A DNA stretch of 64,000 nucleotides. It comes from Anaeromonas frigoriresistens (GTDB taxonomy: Bacteria; Bacillota; Clostridia; Tissierellales; SIT17). The notes under the pieces are model-generated. The model made no database searches and was not told the DNA's origin. It saw only the letters and a list, made by a program, of their open reading frames with translations. The position numbers and the translations under genes were made by a program. Shown here one piece after another: positions 9,884-18,240 of this stretch. The DNA is taken from the NCBI RefSeq assembly GCF_016820655.1, contig NZ_WSFT01000013.1, positions 62,001 to 126,000 of the forward strand, given 5' to 3'. Every line of letters begins with the position of its first letter. Position 1 is the stretch's first letter.

Positions 9884-10880
9884 TTTGCTTCACCTCCCCA
9901 AATACTTTCGGAGCTGTATATTTATCAATTAGCGGTGCTGCAACATTCATTAATAATATTGAATAAGAAACACCTTCAGGATATCCACCATACAATCTTA
10001 TAATTGATGTCAACAGTCCACAACCAATACCAAATATAATATGTCCCCTTGGTGTTACTGGTGATGATGAATAATCAGTAGCCATATAGAATGCACCTAA
10101 CATTAATCCACCAGATAGAGTATGATATATCATATTTGTTATTCCACCATCTAATAATATGGTCATTACCATTACTGTAGCAATATAACTTCCAGGAATT
10201 CTCCAGTTTATAACTCCTCTATATAGTAAATATAATCCACCTAAGATAAGCAATAAAGCAGATGTTTCTCCTAAAGATCCTCCTATATTACCTACTAAAA
10301 CCTTTGTAATAGATGGTAATGTTCCTTCAGCTTCTCCTTTTAATATTGCTAGGGGAGTTGCTGTACTTATTGCATCAGCTCCTGGTGTTACCCAGTTTGT
10401 CATAATAACTGGCCATGATGCAAGTAACATTGCTCTTGCTGCTAATGCTGGATTTATAAAGTTATTTCCTAATCCTCCAAAGGCTTGTTTAGCTATTGCT
10501 ATAGCAAATGCTGAACCTACCACAGGTATCCACCATGGTGCAGAAGCGGGTATATTAAAGGCCAATAATAGTCCTGTAACAACAGCACTAAAATCTTTAA
10601 TTGATGCAGGTCTTTTCATTATTTTTTGTAGTCCCCATTCTGTAACTACTGCAGTTATTACCGCTAGTCCAATCAGTTTGATTGCATTAAATCTAAAGAA
10701 ATAAATACTTGCTAAAGCTGCAGGTAATAACGCAATTAATACGTCAATCATAACTCTTGATACGGTTTCTTCTGACCTTAAATGAGGCGAAGAAGAACCA
10801 TATAATATATTTCTCTTACTAGAAGTGGTTTCTTCTGACCCTGAACGGGCTGAAGATGAACCCTTTGATATCTTTTCCAT
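9876..10880 (-). CDS. rnfD: Rnf electron transport complex subunit D, with duplicated N-terminal segment
   Basis: Membrane subunit of Rnf with about ten helices and a covalently bound flavin; the attachment segment is A-I-S-T-A-T-P-L. 334 residues. The first 38 residues contain two versions of the conserved RnfD opening: the downstream copy has the normal S-S-S-P-H-L-R-S-E-E-T, and an upstream copy reads S-S-S-A-R-S-G-S-E-E-T. At DNA level the copies (10764-10799 and 10827-10862) match at 29 of 36 bases with a 63-base period. The upstream copy lacks the P-H-L-R core, so it is probably an extra cytoplasmic tail. Starts 20 bases after rnfC. Confidence 0.95.
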   Translation of the reverse strand: MEKISKGSSSARSGSEETTSSKRNILYGSSSPHLRSEETVSRVMIDVLIALLPAALASIYFFRFNAIKLIGLAVITAVVTEWGLQKIMKRPASIKDFSAVVTGLLLAFNIPASAPWWIPVVGSAFAIAIAKQAFGGLGNNFINPALAARAMLLASWPVIMTNWVTPGADAISTATPLAILKGEAEGTLPSITKVLVGNIGGSLGETSALLLILGGLYLLYRGVINWRIPGSYIATVMVMTILLDGGITNMIYHTLSGGLMLGAFYMATDYSSSPVTPRGHIIFGIGCGLLTSIIRLYGGYPEGVSYSILLMNVAAPLIDKYTAPKVFGEVKQNA

Positions 10881-10899
10881 ACTAGTCCCCTCCTATATA

Positions 10900-12234
10900 T
10901 TAGTTCTTTCTCCTCTTAGAAATTATCTCTTTTTTAGCTACTCTTATTGATTGAAGCAATGGTCTTTTCGATGGACATATAAATGAACAAGAACCACATT
11001 CAATACAACTTAAAGGATTATAACTTTCTGCTTCGTCATACATCTTTTTAAGAGATAATTTACTTATGAATAATGGTTGTAGATTAACAGGACAAATATC
11101 TACACACTTAGCACATCTTATGCATGGATCTGGATCTGGAATTTTTGCATCTTTTTCATCTAAAACTAAAATTCCTGATGTACCTTTTATTGCAGGAACC
11201 TCTGTTGAGAACTGGGCTAGTCCCATCATTGGTCCGCCCATGATAATTTTTCCAGGGTTGTCCTTAAATCCTCCACATTGATCTATTATTTCATTAAATG
11301 GAGTTCCCACTTTTATTAATAAATTTTTAGGATTTTTAATACCACTACCTGTAATCGTTGCAATTCTCTCTACTAATGGCATTCCTGTTTCTATAGCATT
11401 TGCTATTGCATGAGCTGTACCTACATTATTTACTACTACCCCAACATCCATTGGTAGTCCTCCTGCTGGAACTTCTCTATTAGTTGCAGCATATATAAGT
11501 CTTTTTTCGTCTCCTTGAGGATATTTAGTTTCTAAAGGTACTATTTCAATCTCTGGCTCTTTATAAGCTGCTTTTATCATGATTTCAATAGCATCAGGCT
11601 TATTATTTTCAATACCAATATAACCTTTTTTAACATCTACTGCTTTCATAATAGCCTTTAGACCCTTAATTATCATATCTGGCTGTTCTAACATAAGTCT
11701 ATGGTCAGCAGTTAGATAAGGTTCACACTCTGCTCCGTTTAAGATTACAGTATCAATCTTCTTCTCTGGAGGAGGGGATAACTTCACATGAGTAGGGAAC
11801 CCTGCTCCTCCCATTCCTGTTATACCTGCCTCTTTGATTATGGATACAATTTCTTCTTTACTTAAGTTCTTGATATCACCTTTAGGTGCAACGCTTTCAT
11901 GAATCTCGTTTAGACCATCAGATTCTATTACTATAGTAACTGCTTTTCCTGTAGGTGTATCTAATTGTTGAATTTTTTTCACAGTACCAGAAACACTAGA
12001 ATGAATTGGAGCTGAAACAAAAGCTTTAGCTTCTCCTATTTTCTGACCAATTTTAACCTTATCCCCAACCTTTACAACTGGATCACATGGGGCACCTATA
12101 TGCTGGTGCATTGGTATGAAAACAATTTTAGGTTCTTGTGCCTTTTCGACTGCTAATTTCTCAGTAGCTTTTTTAAAATGTGGAGGATGAATTCCACCTT
12201 TAAAAGTATGAGCCTTTAAATTCATATACTTCAC
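10900..12234 (-). CDS. rnfC: Rnf electron transport complex subunit C, NADH-binding
   Basis: Peripheral subunit where NAD+ is reduced. Order: an N-terminal RnfC/barrel-sandwich domain (about 35-105), the NADH/FMN-binding Rossmann-like domain with G-M-G-G-A-G-F-P-T-H-V-K-L (about residues 140-152), an SLBB-type domain, then two [4Fe-4S] motifs near the C-terminus (C-I-R-C-A-K-C-V-D-I-C-P and C-I-E-C-G-S-C-S-F-I-C-P). 444 residues is normal for clostridia. First gene of the operon; the start at 12234 follows an AGAGGTGAAG ribosome site. The 300-base leader upstream holds palindromic candidate operators. Confidence 0.97.
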   Translation of the reverse strand: MKYMNLKAHTFKGGIHPPHFKKATEKLAVEKAQEPKIVFIPMHQHIGAPCDPVVKVGDKVKIGQKIGEAKAFVSAPIHSSVSGTVKKIQQLDTPTGKAVTIVIESDGLNEIHESVAPKGDIKNLSKEEIVSIIKEAGITGMGGAGFPTHVKLSPPPEKKIDTVILNGAECEPYLTADHRLMLEQPDMIIKGLKAIMKAVDVKKGYIGIENNKPDAIEIMIKAAYKEPEIEIVPLETKYPQGDEKRLIYAATNREVPAGGLPMDVGVVVNNVGTAHAIANAIETGMPLVERIATITGSGIKNPKNLLIKVGTPFNEIIDQCGGFKDNPGKIIMGGPMMGLAQFSTEVPAIKGTSGILVLDEKDAKIPDPDPCIRCAKCVDICPVNLQPLFISKLSLKKMYDEAESYNPLSCIECGSCSFICPSKRPLLQSIRVAKKEIISKRRKN

Positions 12235-12539
12235 CTCTTTTAAAAATTTTATAATACAAATAAATTAATAAATTTGTGTATACAAAGTACTTTAATCACA
12301 AAAAAAATATTATATGCCTAATGAGTGTTAACCAAGGCTAATATTTATGCATTATTAAACTACTAGACTTGTTATACCTCTATAGATTGTTACAATTTCT
12401 ACAAAGTTTATTGTATACAATATCAATAATCACTGAGTCAATTATATCATTTTTTTGTCGAAATTTACAAGAAGATTAGACTCAATAGTTAATTATTTTT
12501 TTAATTTATATTAATAATTAACTATTTTCATACTTATAT
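12235..12539 (-). promoter_or_regulatory. rnf operon leader with ATTGT/ACAAT palindromes and a candidate promoter
   Basis: A 305-base non-coding stretch upstream of rnfC. On the minus strand a TATAAT (12314-12309) has a weak TTGG-containing -35 region 15-17 bases upstream. Three related palindromes occur: TATTGTATACAATA at 12409-12422 (perfect), ATTGTTACAAT at 12386-12396 (perfect around one central base) and TTTGTGTATACAAA at 12273-12286 (one mismatch). The first two lie upstream of the candidate promoter and the third downstream, as operators might. No regulator can be named from the sequence. Confidence 0.4.
12484..12526. repeat. 14-bp perfect inverted repeat between the HATPase gene and rnf leader
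   Basis: Arms AATAGTTAATTATT and AATAATTAACTATT are separated by 15 AT-rich bases. It follows the stop at 12540 on the minus strand and could be a weak terminator for the signalling cassette, but no T-run follows and the stem is nearly all A/T. An operator role for the rnf leader is also possible. Confidence 0.5.
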
Positions 12540-13082
12540 CTAATATAATTCCCTTATATTTTCTTTAATGTAATCTTTTAACCATAATATAATCTCAGGA
12601 GATGTGATTTCCACACCATCAATCATTTTTTTTATTTCTACTGTATCAAAAGTGAATATATTACCATTTACATTATGTGTATATTCAATATCAATTTCAT
12701 TACCTTCACCACTTAATATAGATATCAGAGTATCCTCAATAGAGCCAAGTGGTGGTCTATCAATATTGTTATATTCCATTTCAACATAAATTTCTGTCCC
12801 CACATTTTCCTTTGAGTTTAATATTAATTTTCCTCTACACCTTTCAGCAGTAGCTTTAAATAATGATAGTCCTAGTCCAACTTTCCTTGTTTTCCTTGTG
12901 GTAACAAAGGGATTTAATACATCATTTAATATATTTTTTTTTATACCTATGCCATTATCTTTTATACCTATTGAAAATTTATTGTTTTTTATATCTTCAC
13001 TAATATCAACATTTATCATAGTGGCCTTTGCTACAATAGAATTTTGTATAATATCTAATATGTGTAATGAAAGTTCCTTCAA
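12540..13082 (-). CDS. GHKL ATPase domain protein (histidine-kinase-like, no phosphoacceptor domain)
   Basis: A 180-residue protein with a HATPase_c fold: an N-box-like helix at the start (I-I-Q-N-S), a G1 box D-N-G-I-G-I and a G2 box V-G-L-G-L-S-L-F-K. There is no HisKA or receiver domain, so it is not a normal sensor kinase. The last 70 residues form a separate small domain of unknown type. Its ATG overlaps the stop of the PHP gene (ATGA). It belongs to a cassette of DRTGG, PHP, GHKL and hydrogenase-like proteins known from hydrogenase loci of anaerobes; a protein-kinase or switch role is inferred. Confidence 0.75.
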   Translation of the reverse strand: MKELSLHILDIIQNSIVAKATMINVDISEDIKNNKFSIGIKDNGIGIKKNILNDVLNPFVTTRKTRKVGLGLSLFKATAERCRGKLILNSKENVGTEIYVEMEYNNIDRPPLGSIEDTLISILSGEGNEIDIEYTHNVNGNIFTFDTVEIKKMIDGVEITSPEIILWLKDYIKENIRELY

Positions 13083-13783
13083 TATTTATCCCTCATTTTT
13101 AAATATTTTAGCACTTCTCCTATACTCTTTTCTTTTATGTCAAGTTGATTTGTTGCTTCATTAATATCACCTAAATAATGAGCATCAGAATTATAAATAT
13201 ATCTATAACTTTCTATCAATTTATTACAATATGATTTGTTTTTAATTTCTACAAATTTTACATTAAATTGTTCTGGTATAAATCCTAGAACAGATAATAT
13301 GCTATAACTTTTCTTGTCTACATGGGCAGGAATAACAACTCCATTTTTCTCTTCTACCATTGTATAGATTCTATCTATTGAAAATTCACTTCCATTTATC
13401 AGTAATTTTTGTATTTCACCAATTACATTATCCTCTTTATCTAAAATTAGCTGATTTCCAAATAACTCTTTGTTATTATCAATACTAGGTAGGCTGTTAA
13501 ATATTTTTTCTCCAAACTCTTTTAATGAGTTAATGCTATCAAAATAACACAATAAATGAATATCCTCAAGAGTTGTAACTTCCATCCCAGGTATTACTAA
13601 TATATCCTTTGATTTTCCTAGTTCAATTAAAGTTTCTACATTGTAGTATGAATTATGATCTGTAATGGCTAATATATCTAAACCTTTAAGATATGCCATA
13701 TTAACAATATTATTAGGTGTCATACTGTCATCCCCACAAGGTGATAGGGCTGAGTGGATGTGCAGGTCATAATATAACTTCAT
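13079..13783 (-). CDS. PHP domain phosphoesterase
   Basis: 234 residues of the PHP (polymerase and histidinol phosphatase) superfamily. Metal-binding motifs are visible: D-L-H-I-H-S near the start, I-T-D-H-N (about residues 40-44), G-M-E-V-T (about 65-69), a middle P-A-H-V-D and the late S-D-A-H-Y. The site therefore looks complete for a di- or trinuclear metal phosphoesterase. The substrate is unknown. Translational overlap with the following GHKL gene and a 2-base spacing from the preceding DRTGG gene show it works with the cassette rather than in histidine synthesis. Confidence 0.85.
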   Translation of the reverse strand: MKLYYDLHIHSALSPCGDDSMTPNNIVNMAYLKGLDILAITDHNSYYNVETLIELGKSKDILVIPGMEVTTLEDIHLLCYFDSINSLKEFGEKIFNSLPSIDNNKELFGNQLILDKEDNVIGEIQKLLINGSEFSIDRIYTMVEEKNGVVIPAHVDKKSYSILSVLGFIPEQFNVKFVEIKNKSYCNKLIESYRYIYNSDAHYLGDINEATNQLDIKEKSIGEVLKYLKMRDKY

Positions 13784-13785
13784 TA

Positions 13786-14121
13786 TTAATCTATACCTAG
13801 TTTATATAGTTCTACAGCTATTTCATAGGATGTCTTATTAGTTTTTAAAATTGGTATTCCTAAAGCATTTGATTTTTTTATAGTTTCTTCTTCTACATCC
13901 ATATTCTCCACAACTATAATTGCAGCTATATCTATCAAGGCTGCAATTGCTACTACATTAATATGAGTTTGAACAGTTAACCATACCTGTTGTTCTTTTG
14001 CATTAGCCATTACTACACTTAGTAAATCTCCGGAATAAACTCCCTTTATTTCTCTTTCCATTCCTTTATCACCGGATAATAACTCTAAATTTAAATTTTC
14101 TATTATTTGGGTAATTTTCAT
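13786..14121 (-). CDS. DRTGG domain protein (second copy)
   Basis: About 111 residues forming a single DRTGG domain, a ligand-binding-like alpha/beta module also found in phosphotransacetylase N-terminal regions and CBS-linked proteins. The chosen ATG at 14121 has an AGAGGTGAAG ribosome site seven bases upstream; the reading frame is open a further 24 codons, which would overlap the upstream gene and lacks a site. It is a paralogue of the DRTGG protein at 15910-16263. The ligand is unknown; nucleotide or phosphoryl ligands are a guess. It lies between the hydrogenase-like and PHP genes. Confidence 0.75.
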   Translation of the reverse strand: MKITQIIENLNLELLSGDKGMEREIKGVYSGDLLSVVMANAKEQQVWLTVQTHINVVAIAALIDIAAIIVVENMDVEEETIKKSNALGIPILKTNKTSYEIAVELYKLGID

Positions 14122-14171
14122 TAACTTCACCTCTATTATTAATTTTTTTATATCAATAAAGTTATTTAGTA

Positions 14172-15419
14172 TTATTTGATCATAAAAATACAATTTTCTA
14201 TACTAGTTCCTCTACATACTATGTCCTCTGCTAAGGATCTACAGCTAGGTGCTCCACATGAACCGCAATCTAGCCCGGGTAGAGATTGAGTGATTTTATT
14301 TATTTCTTCTATTTTGGTAAATGCTTTAAATATATCATCATCTATTTTCAATGCACCTCTTGGTGCTATCTCCTCTGTCCATGATAAATATCCAGAATTA
14401 AATAATTTTTTCAATTCTTTTATCTCTTCTGGAGTTCGCTCTATCACATACTTATCATCTTCATATATCTGTCTTATTCTACTTTTGGCTATAAAAGGAT
14501 TTTCTACATTTAAAGGTCCTCCTACACATCCTCCTACACAAGCATAACCTTCAAAAAACTCAATATCATTTAGATTTCCATTTTCAATTTCTTCTAAAAC
14601 TTTTATTACATTGCCAATTCCATCAACTGCAACATATTTTTTTATGCCCATGGTCATACTTTGTCCCCCAACTCTTGACCATCCAATACCTTTTGAACTT
14701 CCTTTACTAAATTTTTCTTCCTCTCGAATCTTCTTTTCATTTCTAATTAAGTCACCATATACCTTTTTTATGGCAATAGCTCCATCCATATATGACTTTT
14801 TTATTCCTAAGGGTTCTTTAATACTAGTATATTTAGCAGGACATGGAGTTAAATAGAATGCTCCAATTTCATCTAAAGGTATATCATATTTATTCATAAC
14901 CTCTTTTTTTGCCATTCTTGCCGCTATCTCCATAGGAGATTCAACTCTCATAATATTCTCAATTAGCGAAGGAAATCTTATTTGAATTAACCGAATAACT
15001 GCAGGACATAAAGAAGAAATTAAGGGAAGGTTTTTTGTTCTATTTTCTAAAATATCATCAAATGTTATTGCTATAATATCTGCAGCTCTACCTTCATCAT
15101 AAACATAATTAAATCCCAAGTCCTTAACCCCTTGATATATTCTATCAATGTTTATCTCTAGTGGAAATTGACCATATAACGTGGTAGATGGTATAGCTAT
15201 ATTAAATTTAAACTTATTTAAATCCCTTATATCATCTGTAATACTATCTTGGGCATGATATGGACATACTACAATACATTCACCGCAATCAATACATCTT
15301 TCTTTTAATATATCTGCTTTCTTATCCTTTATTCTAATAGCCTCCGTAGGACACCTTTTCAAACAATTTGTACACCCTTTACAGTACTCATCATCAAGAA
15401 CTACAGAATGAAATACCAT
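14172..15419 (-). CDS. [FeFe]-hydrogenase-like protein, probable H-cluster sensor (HydS-like)
   Basis: Order, numbered from the ATG at 15419: two ferredoxin motifs (C-K-G-C-T-N-C-L-K-R-C-P and C-I-D-C-G-E-C-I-V-V-C-P, residues 13-53), a hydrogenase large-subunit domain (about 75-345), and a C-terminal CxxCxxxxC iron-sulfur domain (C385, C388, C393, C402). The four H-cluster cysteines appear kept (C138, C193, C294, C298) as does the L2 lysine, but the usual T-S-C-C-P is S-S-L-C-P, so the proton-relay cysteine is Leu. The methionines near the cluster are also replaced (T-P-C, Y-A-C). This suggests a sensory rather than H2-producing enzyme. A GTG at 15434 is an alternative start. No PAS domain is present. 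Confidence 0.8.
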   Translation of the reverse strand: MVFHSVVLDDEYCKGCTNCLKRCPTEAIRIKDKKADILKERCIDCGECIVVCPYHAQDSITDDIRDLNKFKFNIAIPSTTLYGQFPLEINIDRIYQGVKDLGFNYVYDEGRAADIIAITFDDILENRTKNLPLISSLCPAVIRLIQIRFPSLIENIMRVESPMEIAARMAKKEVMNKYDIPLDEIGAFYLTPCPAKYTSIKEPLGIKKSYMDGAIAIKKVYGDLIRNEKKIREEEKFSKGSSKGIGWSRVGGQSMTMGIKKYVAVDGIGNVIKVLEEIENGNLNDIEFFEGYACVGGCVGGPLNVENPFIAKSRIRQIYEDDKYVIERTPEEIKELKKLFNSGYLSWTEEIAPRGALKIDDDIFKAFTKIEEINKITQSLPGLDCGSCGAPSCRSLAEDIVCRGTSIENCIFMIK

Positions 15420-15482
15420 TACTATAATCCCCACCTTCTAATTCGTTTTAATATTTAAAATTTTATAACTATTTTAATAATA

Positions 15483-15917
15483 TCAAAAATTTATTGTTAT
15501 TAATAGTCTTGTTCCTTCAGGAGTCGATTTAATTTTAAAATCATCTGCACATTTATTAATATTAGGTAGTCCCATTCCAGCTCCAAATCCTAATTCCCTA
15601 ACTTCATTTGTAGCAGTAGAATATCCCTCTTTCATGGCTAGAGGGATATTCTCTATTCCTGGACCTCTGTCATAGGCTTCTATTATTATATTATTAGATT
15701 TTATTGTTACTTTTATATTTCCACCATAAGAATGTATAACAATATTCATCTCCGCCTCATAAGTAACAATTGCTACTTTTCTTACTACTTTACTATCTAT
15801 ACCAATTTTTTTTAGAATAGATTTAATGTCACTAGATGCTTCACCAGCTCTTTTAAAATCATTTCTTATAATATCATATTCAAGATTTATCTTGCTATCA
15901 TCTTGATGTTTATCCAT
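15483..15917 (-). CDS. RsbW-like serine kinase / anti-sigma-type GHKL ATPase
   Basis: 144 residues of the anti-sigma regulatory kinase family (RsbW/SpoIIAB). The N-box E-A-E-M-N-I-V-I-H-S, G1 box D-R-G-P-G-I and G2 box G-F-G-A-G-M-G-L-P-N-I are all present, so ATP binding is likely. Such proteins phosphorylate partner proteins on serine or bind sigma factors; no STAS partner or sigma gene is adjacent. Here it overlaps the DRTGG gene by 8 bases and precedes the hydrogenase-like gene, the arrangement seen in hydrogenase-linked cassettes. The real partner is unknown. Confidence 0.8.
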   Translation of the reverse strand: MDKHQDDSKINLEYDIIRNDFKRAGEASSDIKSILKKIGIDSKVVRKVAIVTYEAEMNIVIHSYGGNIKVTIKSNNIIIEAYDRGPGIENIPLAMKEGYSTATNEVRELGFGAGMGLPNINKCADDFKIKSTPEGTRLLITINF

Positions 15918-16263
15918 TAATATCTACCCCTTTTAAACCTTCTCCATATAATAAGCCAGAGGCGGTATACAAAATATGGTTAGTTGTCATTAAGGTTATA
16001 TTTTTATCCTTTGCTAATCCCACTAAGTCTTCCCCGGGAGTTTTACCTCTAACTAAAATAATTGCAAATAAATCTATCATTTCTGCTGTTCGTATAATTT
16101 GAGGATTGTTTAGTCCCGTCAACAAAACAGCACTTTCATCTACATAAGCTAAAACATCACTCATTAGATCAGATCCAAAGGCTGAATACACCTCTTTATC
16201 TAAATATTCTTCTCCTGTTACTACCTTTGCATCTAATAACTTTTGTATCTCTTTTAATTTCAT
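15910..16263 (-). CDS. DRTGG domain protein (first copy)
   Basis: A single-domain DRTGG protein of about 117 residues with the family pattern: a beta-strand-rich start, V-L-L-T-G near residue 50 and a later I-I-L-V-R-G-K-T-P-G-E segment where the name-giving motif lies. The ATG at 16263 has a GAGGGG site six bases upstream and is preferred over the ATG at 16278. Second copy at 13786-14121. It probably acts with the hydrogenase-like and GHKL proteins as a small ligand sensor; this is inferred from linkage. Confidence 0.75.
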   Translation of the reverse strand: MKLKEIQKLLDAKVVTGEEYLDKEVYSAFGSDLMSDVLAYVDESAVLLTGLNNPQIIRTAEMIDLFAIILVRGKTPGEDLVGLAKDKNITLMTTNHILYTASGLLYGEGLKGVDING

Positions 16264-16264
16264 A

Positions 16265-17086
16265 TTAATCCCCCTCATCTTTTCTGATAATATTAATATA
16301 TTCGATTAATGTTTTGTTATAATCAGAGTAATAGGCTATCAAATTTTCTTTATTAAGTTCTTCTTGAATTTTCATTCTAGAATCTAAAATTATATTTAAG
16401 TTAGATATTAATTCATTTTTTGATTCTATTTCCTTATGGATATCAGCTAATAATTTATTATTCTTCGAAATCATTTCTTTAACTTTTGATTGATCCTTAG
16501 ATATTAAAGCTTCTTTCCATAAGGTAGTTTCATTAATATAAGATTTACTATATGCATCTATCAACTCTGATATTTTTTTAACAGCCTCTTTTTCTACTTC
16601 TTCATTAATGAGGGATTTTCCTTCTATAATATTTTCATTTATAAATATTTCTTCTATATTTTGATTTAGAAATTGCTTGTATTCTTCTGCATCTATTTGG
16701 TTCAAAAATGTTCCTGAAAGAACTTTATAATTATCAAGTTTTACAATATATCCCGGGATATTCTTGTTATTTAGTGATTTTACTAATGACTTTGCATTAT
16801 CTAAATCGCTAAAACTACCAGTCTGAACACTAAATATATTGAGATTATTTATATTGACTTGATTATTTGATGAATTAGTATCCTCTGTGCCTTCCTGTTC
16901 TAATACACTATTATTAGTAACTGAGTTATTATTATCAGAAATAAACTTAGGATATATCATATATTTAACTAAGAAAAACCCTAAAATTATAGAAACTATA
17001 GGTGATATTATGCCAAAAAGCACGATAAAAACCAGCTTGTCCTTACTAGTCTGTCTTTTCCTGTATTTTCTTTTATATCTACCCAT
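16265..17086 (-). CDS. SPOR-domain membrane protein
   Basis: A cytoplasmic basic start (R-Y-K-R-K-Y-R-K-R) precedes one membrane helix (about residues 20-45), a low-complexity N/S-rich linker, a SPOR domain (about 80-148, Q-T-G-S-F-S-D opening) and a long helical C-terminal region. SPOR domains bind glycan strands stripped of stem peptides, at septa or engulfing membranes. The ATG at 17086 fits the GGGGAG ribosome site better than the ATG at 17092. It ends within the start region of the DRTGG gene and starts just after dinB, so it is probably co-transcribed with both. Its specific role is unknown. Confidence 0.8.
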   Translation of the reverse strand: MGRYKRKYRKRQTSKDKLVFIVLFGIISPIVSIILGFFLVKYMIYPKFISDNNNSVTNNSVLEQEGTEDTNSSNNQVNINNLNIFSVQTGSFSDLDNAKSLVKSLNNKNIPGYIVKLDNYKVLSGTFLNQIDAEEYKQFLNQNIEEIFINENIIEGKSLINEEVEKEAVKKISELIDAYSKSYINETTLWKEALISKDQSKVKEMISKNNKLLADIHKEIESKNELISNLNIILDSRMKIQEELNKENLIAYYSDYNKTLIEYINIIRKDEGD

Positions 17087-17100
17087 AATCATTCTCCCCT

Positions 17101-18159
17101 TTAAAAATAACTATCTAAGTTAATTTTTATCTGTATAGGATCATTAGGATATATAAAATTTGATACTCCTAATCCTAGTAATCTTATTTTCTTAGTTATG
17201 GTAAATTTATTATTAATTATAAAATGAGATGTATTTTTCAAAGTATCTAAATCATCAGTAGCATTTTCTAAGGAATAGCTCCTAGTTTCAATCGAAAAAT
17301 CATCATACTTTAACTTTATAGTTATTGTTTTATATTTGTATCCCTTCTTAATAATTCTATTATGAATATCTACGGAATATTCGTCTATTTTTTCATGTAT
17401 ATATTGTAAGTTTTCTATATCATAAGAAAAGGTGTTTTCTTCACTTATAGATTGAGGTAAAGATTGCCCTTCTACTTTCCTATTATCTATTCCCTTTGCA
17501 AACATCATTAATTCCTTTCCTTTTTTCCCTAACCTGTCAACTAGAACTTTTTCATCATAATCTTGTATATCAGATATTTTATAAATCCCCATTCTGTTTA
17601 GAGCTTTTTCAGTTTTAGGTCCTACTCCCCATAATTTTCTTATGGGTAAAGGTTTTAAGATATTTAATGAATCCTCTTTATTAATAATAGTCATTCCATT
17701 AGGCTTATCCATGTCCGAAGCTAATTTTGCTAAAAACTTATTATATGAAACTCCAACTGAACAAGATAAGTTAAGTTCTTTTTTTATATCATTTTTTATA
17801 CTATTAGCAATTTTTATTGGATTGTTATCATTAATCTCTAAGTATGCTTCATCTAAAGATAAAGGTTCTATATTTGAAGAATAGCGCTTAAATATATTTC
17901 TTATATGATTCGAAGCTGTTTGATATTTATATTTATTAGTTGGTACAAATACTAGATGCTTACACAAAGCTTTAGCTCGCCTAGAGGACATAGCTGACTT
18001 TACTCCATATTTTCTAGCTTCATAGGATGCCGCACAGACCACTCCTCTTTTGTCTGGATGTCCTCCCACTGCTATGGGTTTTCCTATTAGTTTTGGATTA
18101 TCTCTCTGCTCTATTGAAGCAAAGAATGCATCCATATCTATATGAATTATATATTTCAA
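17101..18159 (-). CDS. dinB: DNA polymerase IV (Y-family translesion polymerase)
   Basis: Error-prone polymerase that bypasses damaged bases. Catalytic residues are visible: D-M-D-A-F-F-A-S near the start (residues 8-15) and S-L-D-E-A-Y-L (about 101-107) for metal binding; C-S-V-G-V-S-Y-N-K and two helix-hairpin-helix motifs (K-L-W-G-V-G, about 175-205) follow, then the little-finger domain. 352 residues is a normal length. No LexA-type operator could be recognised upstream. It heads the run of genes that includes the DRTGG/hydrogenase-like cassette, with only eight bases to the next gene. Confidence 0.96.
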   Translation of the reverse strand: MKYIIHIDMDAFFASIEQRDNPKLIGKPIAVGGHPDKRGVVCAASYEARKYGVKSAMSSRRAKALCKHLVFVPTNKYKYQTASNHIRNIFKRYSSNIEPLSLDEAYLEINDNNPIKIANSIKNDIKKELNLSCSVGVSYNKFLAKLASDMDKPNGMTIINKEDSLNILKPLPIRKLWGVGPKTEKALNRMGIYKISDIQDYDEKVLVDRLGKKGKELMMFAKGIDNRKVEGQSLPQSISEENTFSYDIENLQYIHEKIDEYSVDIHNRIIKKGYKYKTITIKLKYDDFSIETRSYSLENATDDLDTLKNTSHFIINNKFTITKKIRLLGLGVSNFIYPNDPIQIKINLDSYF

Positions 18160-18240
18160 AATGATACCTCCATACTCTAAAAATATTAATTTAGGATATT
18201 AAAGTATTATATACTAAAAATAATTTTTACAAAAATATTA

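Noticed and set aside
12484-12526. Inverted repeat as a strong terminator
   Set aside because: The stem is almost entirely A/T and no T-run follows on the minus strand; listed only as a repeat.
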